Positions 6,378 to 11,365 of a DNA stretch of 11,365 nt are shown piece by piece (position 1 is the stretch's first letter; every line of letters begins with the position of its first letter). The notes beneath the pieces are model-generated. The model was not told the DNA's origin, did no database searches, and was given only the letters and a program-made list of their open reading frames with translations. Source of the DNA: Desulfobacterales bacterium. Lineage in GTDB: Bacteria > Desulfobacterota > DSM-4660 > Desulfatiglandales > Desulfatiglandaceae. The stretch is from contig JAIOSR010000036.1 in NCBI GenBank assembly GCA_021107495.1, positions 1 to 11,365 on the forward strand, written 5' to 3'. Made by a program: the position numbers and the translations under genes.

Positions 6378-9300
6378 ATGGATCCCACTGATTTCTATCC
6401 TACTGAAATCTCCTGGCAACAAGATTCCTTTCGATCTATCAAGCCGGAGGAGTTCAAGGCCCTCGGGATTGATCCGGCAGATATTCCTTTAGGAACCTTC
6501 GCTGCCCGGAAACACCCTTCACTTCTTAATAGCAGATTCGGCGGAAATGCCTATGGATTCGGTTTTTTCGAAACCTACGACAGGCTGAAGCCGAAGGACC
6601 TCAAGCTGTTCCAGTCCATCATCTTTGATAATCAGGAAGATATCGCAAATCACTACAAAGATCTCAATCAAATATATAGAAATATCGGCCTACTAATCAG
6701 ATTTTCGAAACTCGGGAAGCCCTATTACCTGATCCCGGTTTACCTGCTGTCAAATACACTCTTTCACGTCAAATCCAGAGTCGATGAGATTGCCAAAATC
6801 GTCGGTTTCCACCGAAAAAAATATTTCAAGGAATACCATGCCATAGGACTGTTAACCCACCAGGATGACTTAATCACTCGAGAACTCTCCTTCCGTTTCA
6901 AAGAACACAATTTTGTGATCTTAGACTCCCTTGAGAGTCTCCAGGCCCAGCACCAGACCCTGGATCTGGTCATTCTAACGAGGGACCTTTATGAAATCAT
7001 CTTCATGGAAAAATACAGTCCCGTCTCTCAAAAAATGCTTTCCAAGAAGCGCCTGGAACAATATGCAATCTATATCCTCTGGAAGATCTACAATCTTCTT
7101 AAGCCGGATGGTGAAATCTTTATCATAGCCAACCACTATACCCAAAAAACCAATCGAACTACGAAACTTACCTTTAAAACGACTAAAGAAGAAAAGAATT
7201 TTATTCTTTTCAGCCATATTTTCAAGACCAAAAAGAAATACAGGACAAAAGATAAGTCACTCCCGGTTAACATCTTTGAGTTCCAAAAGTATTTGAGCGG
7301 TCTTTATGTGGAACAGGAAGTCGTTGACAAGCTCCTTGGCGGTAAAACCCTGGAAAAGACTAACCTTGACCAGCTAAACAACCTGCCCTATATCAATTTT
7401 CAACTCACGGATTCGTCTTTTTTAGGTGACCAGGAAAAAATCTGGTCCAAGCTTCTCTCCGTATTTTTTGACAATATCTTCTTAAAGCCCCTTATTCCAC
7501 AAACCGTAAAGGAGGACTGGAAAAAACGTTTCTCTTTCACCGATTACTCGCCAAATCATATGATTATTTATCTCGGGCAAAAAAAACCATTAAAAACCAC
7601 TATAGCCGAGATCAAGCGGGACGTAATGGAATCAAAACTCATTGGTTCCCCTCCGGACCTTTTGGCAGAGTACAGAAACTCATTTGACTATGTAATACGG
7701 ACCCTTCGCGTGTTGGACAAGCTAAAAAGAAGAGACTACAAAAACCTGCCTCAAATCTATATTGACCGCCTGACACAACCTCTTGAAAACAAGAGGCGAA
7801 GATTTAGTGCACTAAACGACGTCATCAAATTGACAAAAAAGATTAGACTACTTGAAAAAATCGGGGAATATCTCAACCCCGACAACATTGAAGGATCGAA
7901 AACCAGGGTACTTGAAAACCTGGAAGTCTTTCCTTTTTTTGAATTCAGCCGGAATGAGTTAAAGGAAATCTTCTATATCGTCCTCGGACATACGCCCTTC
8001 GGGCGAATTATATCCGGAAAAACGACTGAAAAGGCATTGAAACCGGTTTCAGACCTTGCCCGATCCTACGACCAGCATCAGGCACTCAACCTCCTGCGTT
8101 ACTGTCGGCTGATGACCATGGCCGAAATAGAAGCCTTCAGAGAGAAAGAACTGACGGAAGGACAGCTTGCCGAGCTTTTCGCTCTCTATGAGTCTACCGA
8201 AAGGGTTGTCACTAATCGAGAACTGGATTGGGACAGGCTTATGGATGAAAAAATAACTTCCATGGGAGGCATACACCATAAGATTATCCGGAAACTTCTC
8301 AAAATGATCAACAACCTTGAATTCTTAGATAACTGGTCCGAACTCAGGCAAAAGGGGGAGATGGAAAAGGAATCCTTAGCCGACTATGATGATGCAAAAT
8401 TCTTAAGGATAGAGAATGTAATAAAACTCGTAAACACCATAGAACAATTCGAAGAAAGGTTTCTGAAGTTCGATCCGTTACAGCTACCTGGATTCTACAG
8501 GAAATTCCTTGACATAGAATTCCACGGAACCGGTCATCTGTTTGAAAGAATGGACAGCGAGAACGTTTTTGTACTTTTGTGGATCGCGGTAAATCTGGCG
8601 CGCGGCGAGATTATCAATTTTAATCCGATACTTGCCGACACGGAACCCAGGGGAATAGATGGTTGGGTAAAGAAAGTGGAAAATGAGGTGAGAGCCATCA
8701 ATCTTGATTACTTAGATCTTGGTATTCTCAGGCAATTCAGCGATCAGCTCTACCAGGTCCACTCCTCGTTCATCATAGGCACCGGCTTTCATTTGAGAAT
8801 TGACCCGAAAACCCATGCATTAGAAATCACATACATGGACATGGTCAGGGATATTGAAAAACTGGAATCCCTGATTAACAAATTAGCAGGGCATCTTATA
8901 TGGGAAATCGACGTGGAAGATCTGAAAAATCTGGAGGTCCTTTTCTCCAATCTGGAAAGCTTTTACCAGAGCCATCTAAGGCTCCTTGATCAGAAGGATT
9001 TTGCCCTGAAATTGCCCGCAAAACAGAATCGGTGGTTTGAAAGGGTTCAAGACCTCAGGGAACAACTTAGGACCAACTTTCTTAACGTTATTTTCCATCC
9101 CAAGGATGTTTACACTGATTTAGAGCTGCTCCGCCACAACACACCCACACTGTTGAATTTCATCCTTCCCGAATTTACGGCCCTTGAAGACCTGGATTCC
9201 TCATGGCACCTGTATCTGACATCACCTGTCACCCATTACATTGCTACTGCTACTAAGAAAATCCAGGCCCTTATCAGACACGACAAAGAGGGTTTTCAGG

Positions 9301-9488
9301 ATACCCAGTTTTTGCACAGCCTTGCCCAAAGGGAATTTGGGCTCATGGCCACAGGCATTGTAGGTTTTAGTGAATCACAGATAGAAGACCTGGAAAATAT
9401 TGTTGACGGTCTGAGCCGGAACCAACCCCTGTTTGATGCCCTCATAAAATCATTCATATTTCAGGATATCGCAGGGTACCCCGCCTGA
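6378..9488 (+). CDS. Very large protein of unknown function, N-terminal part (gene interrupted by a frameshift)
   Basis: This 1,036-residue reading frame ends at TGA 9486-9488, but the gene clearly continues in the -1 frame (see 9482-11080), giving about 1,567 residues when joined. I do not recognise the family. There is no signal peptide or convincing membrane segment, so it is probably cytoplasmic. Residues about 150-255 look like a degenerate Rossmann fold of the SAM-methyltransferase kind: AIGLLTHQDD, then FVILDSL, LDLVILTRDLYEI and LLKPDGEIFIIANHY. No glycine-rich SAM loop is evident. Residues about 430-930 are mostly charged helical sequence with HGTGHLFERM near 716-725. From about 945 to the end the sequence looks like the start of an HD-type helical domain (His953 in SPVTHYIATATKK; SFIFQDIA with Gln1029-Asp1030 in place of His-Asp). 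The ATG follows livF by 9 bp with no strong Shine-Dalgarno, so coupling to livF is likely. Its link to transport is unknown. Confidence 0.75.
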   Translation: MDPTDFYPTEISWQQDSFRSIKPEEFKALGIDPADIPLGTFAARKHPSLLNSRFGGNAYGFGFFETYDRLKPKDLKLFQSIIFDNQEDIANHYKDLNQIYRNIGLLIRFSKLGKPYYLIPVYLLSNTLFHVKSRVDEIAKIVGFHRKKYFKEYHAIGLLTHQDDLITRELSFRFKEHNFVILDSLESLQAQHQTLDLVILTRDLYEIIFMEKYSPVSQKMLSKKRLEQYAIYILWKIYNLLKPDGEIFIIANHYTQKTNRTTKLTFKTTKEEKNFILFSHIFKTKKKYRTKDKSLPVNIFEFQKYLSGLYVEQEVVDKLLGGKTLEKTNLDQLNNLPYINFQLTDSSFLGDQEKIWSKLLSVFFDNIFLKPLIPQTVKEDWKKRFSFTDYSPNHMIIYLGQKKPLKTTIAEIKRDVMESKLIGSPPDLLAEYRNSFDYVIRTLRVLDKLKRRDYKNLPQIYIDRLTQPLENKRRRFSALNDVIKLTKKIRLLEKIGEYLNPDNIEGSKTRVLENLEVFPFFEFSRNELKEIFYIVLGHTPFGRIISGKTTEKALKPVSDLARSYDQHQALNLLRYCRLMTMAEIEAFREKELTEGQLAELFALYESTERVVTNRELDWDRLMDEKITSMGGIHHKIIRKLLKMINNLEFLDNWSELRQKGEMEKESLADYDDAKFLRIENVIKLVNTIEQFEERFLKFDPLQLPGFYRKFLDIEFHGTGHLFERMDSENVFVLLWIAVNLARGEIINFNPILADTEPRGIDGWVKKVENEVRAINLDYLDLGILRQFSDQLYQVHSSFIIGTGFHLRIDPKTHALEITYMDMVRDIEKLESLINKLAGHLIWEIDVEDLKNLEVLFSNLESFYQSHLRLLDQKDFALKLPAKQNRWFERVQDLREQLRTNFLNVIFHPKDVYTDLELLRHNTPTLLNFILPEFTALEDLDSSWHLYLTSPVTHYIATATKKIQALIRHDKEGFQDTQFLHSLAQREFGLMATGIVGFSESQIEDLENIVDGLSRNQPLFDALIKSFIFQDIAGYPA
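9479..9488 (+). other. Frameshift site at a CCCC run inside the large gene
   Basis: Upstream the gene reads G-Y-P-A-stop (GGG TAC CCC GCC TGA, stop at 9486-9488). One extra C in the run at 9479-9482 would give GGG TAC CCC CGC CTG AGG and join the two frames as G-Y-P-R-L-R. The -1 frame is open from 9437 to 11080 and has no ATG, GTG or TTG before the TTG at 9614. This fits a one-base deletion (natural or a sequencing/assembly error) better than two separate genes. Confidence 0.8.
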
Positions 9489-11080
9489 GGGAAAAATATA
9501 AGAAAAAAATCAACCCGGCTGACCTTGCTCATACGGGTGCATTCTTTATAGAAAAGGAAAAAATTGCGGAAAGATATTATCTCGATAAGAAAGGAAAAGC
9601 CTACCTGATTTTTTTGGTCAGTCACCACGGTCTTCTTCACCATATCATACGGGGTGAGCTCTCCTTTTATGCGTTACAAGACATTCTGGATTCCCCGGAA
9701 AGGGACCTCCTTGACGCCTTTTTCGTTTTTTCCTTTATCATGATATCTGCAATCAGGGAAGATTTGATTCTCGAAGACCTGGCAGGACGGTTGTTCCGGA
9801 TAAGAGACATGTGTCATAAAACCCTTGATCACGAAACCGATTTCGCAACACAATTTAATGAAATTTTTATCCAGAGGGGCAACCTGTTTTATGTCCTTGA
9901 AAACTATAAATTGAACGGGCTCCCGGAAGGGGCGACACCGGCGGATTATTTAGAATCGCAAAGATGGGAAGCAGTTGAGGAGTCTAAGTGCATTCGGTCC
10001 GGAAAAATGGTCTTTGCCATGGAAAGGCTTTTCAGACTGAGGGGGATAAGATATGTTGAATTCCTTGACCTTTTAAAGCTTATGTTAAAGGTCCCCCTGA
10101 AATTTATCCATAAAAAAAGGAAGTTCGCCAGTATCGGATATGCCACATATGAAAAGGAGGTCTATGAGGCATTCCGCATTTATAACACACTTCAAAACCT
10201 GGAAGAAGAGACCAGACATTTCATTTTGAACCAGCTTGTCGAAGATAAGGTGCGCATCTTCGGTTTCGAGAAGATCAGTGGGTATCTGAGCTATGAAAAC
10301 CAGCTCAAGCTCCTCCTGGCAGGACTTTTGGGTACAAAACATTTTGATTCCAATGGCGCACCGGTCTGCTTGAACTTTTTAGTCATGGGCGAAAAGATTA
10401 AAAAGCGATATGAAGCCGTAAATCACTATCTCAACACACTTTCCCTAAAAAAATTATGGAAAAATAAAAACCACCTGAACAACCTGTTCAAGGCTAAAAC
10501 CGGTGTTGTACTGCGAAAGGAATCCTTTCCGAATGTACTTTCCATTGATTTTCATGAACGAATCGACGTCTCCCGCAAGATAGCTTATATGAACAAAATA
10601 AATGAGGTCGAGCAACTAAAAAACTATTTTCATTACAGTCTCCAATCCTTGAGAAAACATCCCTTCCAGACAGATGATTACGAACTCGAGATAGAAAAGG
10701 TGTTTGAAAAGAGGCTGATGGAAATTACTGATATGATATTGAACCAGACCAAGAAACAGATGGATCTAATAAAGGATTTTTCAGAACTCCACAATTTGGT
10801 GGAAGACCTGCTTGAGCGGTCTTATGATATAGGGTTTTCCGATGATCAGAAGAACAGGCTGAAGGATCTCTACGAATTGAGAAAGGACAATTTAAAGCGG
10901 GATAAACTTTCCGAAATCGATGGCATTCTTGGAACAATTCAGGACAGTCAGGAGTTGAAGGACCATTGGGAAAGTATTAAGTGGTATTTGCAGAACAACC
11001 GCCGGTTCTTCGGGAAAGAATTTGAAAATCTTATTGCAACGAAATTTGATGGGGTGAAAAGTAGAATTGAAGGTTCGTGA
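9482..11080 (+). pseudogene. Large protein of unknown function, C-terminal part (-1 frame continuation of the 6378 gene)
   Basis: From 9482 this frame encodes 532 residues that continue the 6378-9488 protein. The first in-frame start (TTG 9614, giving 488 residues) has no Shine-Dalgarno and falls inside a predicted helix (YLIFLVSHHGLLHH), so it is unlikely to be a native start. Across the junction, the sequence from QDIAGYP through INPADLAHTGAFF to LVSHHGLLHHIIRGE resembles HD-superfamily metal-binding helices (D-x-x-x-H-x-x-G-A, then a His pair), with Gln in place of the first metal His of the HD pair. This is pattern resemblance, not a family match. The remainder is helical and highly charged, with a coiled-coil-like segment encoded around 10690-10820 (KVFEKRLMEITDMILNQTKK), and ends KFDGVKSRIEGS at TGA 11078-11080. 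If the shift is a sequencing error, this is simply the C-terminus of one functional protein. If it is real, the gene is broken or split. Confidence 0.7.
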
Positions 11081-11130
11081 ATAAGCGGACAGGTGACCAA
11101 AATTCCAAATAGCAAACAGTAAAAAAATAA

Positions 11131-11158
11131 ACGTTCAACATCGAACGTTCAACATCGA
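11131..11158. repeat. 14-bp direct tandem repeat (two perfect copies)
   Basis: ACGTTCAACATCGA occurs at 11131-11144 and again immediately at 11145-11158, followed by a decayed third copy (ACACCGAATGTG). I recall GTTCAACATCGAAC-type arrays as common intergenic repeats in deltaproteobacterial genomes. The copies have no spacers, so this is not a CRISPR. Confidence 0.7.
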
Positions 11159-11174
11159 ACACCGAATGTGGTTG

Positions 11175-11199
11175 TCGCTTCGCTCCGTTTTTTAAAAAA
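11175..11199. repeat. Second copy of the livH-livM repeat core, followed by T6A6
   Basis: TCGCTTCGCTCCGTTT (11175-11190) matches 4415-4430 in 15 of 16 bases. It runs into a perfect palindrome of six T and six A (11188-11199). The inverted AGCGATT arm present at the first copy is absent here, so this copy is partial. Confidence 0.5.
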
Positions 11200-11210
11200 T
11201 TGATAATCTC

Positions 11211-11365
11211 GTAAAAATTCTCGATATCGTCATGCCGGACTTGATCCCCGCTAATCACGGGACCTGCGACCGGCATCAAGAACGCATTGAATTTACTGGA
11301 CTCCGGCTTGGCCGTCATCCCGGACTCCGATCCGGGACGGAGTGACGAACTTTACGACTTTTTAC
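11211..11365. mobile_element. Candidate MITE-like element with imperfect terminal inverted repeats (right end at window edge)
   Basis: The left end starts GTAAAAATTC and reaches CGTCATGCCGG at 11228-11238. The reverse complement of the window's right end starts GTAAAAAGTC and reaches CGTCACTCCG. The two ends match at the outer seven bases, at TC, and at CGTCA..CCG, at spacings differing by one base. Inside are two hairpins: ATGCCGG (11232-11238) with CCGGCAT (11270-11276), and TCCCGGA (11318-11324) with TCCGGGA (11331-11337), the latter flanked by GTCA/TGAC. No gene lies in it. The right border may extend past the window and no target-site duplication can be checked. Confidence 0.45.

Larger units (their letters stand above)
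11081..11365. other. Non-coding 3' region composed of repeats
   Basis: No gene is supported on either strand after the stop at 11080. The stretch contains the 14-bp tandem repeat, the partial copy of the 4413 repeat, a T6A6 palindrome and the hairpin-rich candidate element. A minus-strand frame through 11318-11031 translates to HDDIENFYEIINF, a phrase I recall from spurious ORFs over intergenic repeats. No convincing intrinsic terminator (GC stem plus T-run) for the cluster was found. Confidence 0.6.

Noticed and set aside
9471..9490. Programmed -1 ribosomal frameshifting
   Set aside because: CCCC allows one tRNA to slip, but there is no classic heptamer and the stop is not the next codon. 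I did not identify a stimulatory stem downstream. An indel is simpler.
9614..11080. Independent gene starting at TTG 9614
   Set aside because: There is no Shine-Dalgarno, the frame is open far upstream, and the residues encoded before 9614 continue the helical pattern of the preceding protein, so a frameshift is the better explanation.
11131..11170. Short CRISPR-like array
   Set aside because: The 14-bp copies are directly abutting with no spacers.
11175..11200. Intrinsic terminator at the T6 run
   Set aside because: No stable GC-rich stem could be drawn directly before the T-run; the T6A6 is itself a palindrome.
11031..11318. Minus-strand frame of 95 codons at the 3' end
   Set aside because: It runs over the tandem repeat and the hairpin-rich element, has no ribosome site, overlaps the end of the large gene, and resembles spurious ORFs over intergenic repeats.

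Overview
The window carries one long plus-strand gene cluster. It is a branched-chain-amino-acid-type (HAAT/Liv) ABC importer with an AMP-forming acyl-CoA synthetase embedded in it, followed by a very large gene of unknown function. The gene content, the moderate GC and the intergenic repeat types resemble an anaerobic Desulfobacterota ('deltaproteobacterium') genome, such as the Desulfobacterales or Syntrophia groups. That placement is inference from family resemblance, not from a marker gene.

Layout: 1-576, 3' end of the periplasmic substrate-binding protein gene (5' end outside the window). 573-1403, LivG-type ATPase, overlapping the previous stop by ATGA. 1409-3358, long-chain-type acyl-CoA synthetase. 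3359-3533, a 175-bp gap with a stem-loop and a strong Shine-Dalgarno. 3534-4412, LivH-type permease. 4413-4463, a short gap with a perfect 7-bp hairpin. 4464-5534, LivM-type permease. 5565-6368, LivF-type ATPase, whose ribosome-binding site and start codon lie in an 8-bp tandem repeat. 6378-11080, one very long gene (about 1,567 residues if intact), interrupted by a single-base frameshift at a CCCC run near 9479-9482. 11081-11365, non-coding DNA made of repeats, including a candidate 155-bp MITE-like element that runs to the window edge.

How the genes fit together: the binding protein would deliver a ligand to a LivH-LivM channel driven by LivG and LivF, and the co-encoded ligase could turn the imported carboxylic acid into its CoA thioester. 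The ligand cannot be read from the sequence. The ligase makes a fatty, dicarboxylic or aromatic acid more plausible than leucine, isoleucine or valine. The large last gene begins 9 bp after livF, has no family I can name, and is the least explained item here. It has a Rossmann/methyltransferase-like N-terminal stretch and, across the frameshift, a segment resembling a degenerate HD domain.
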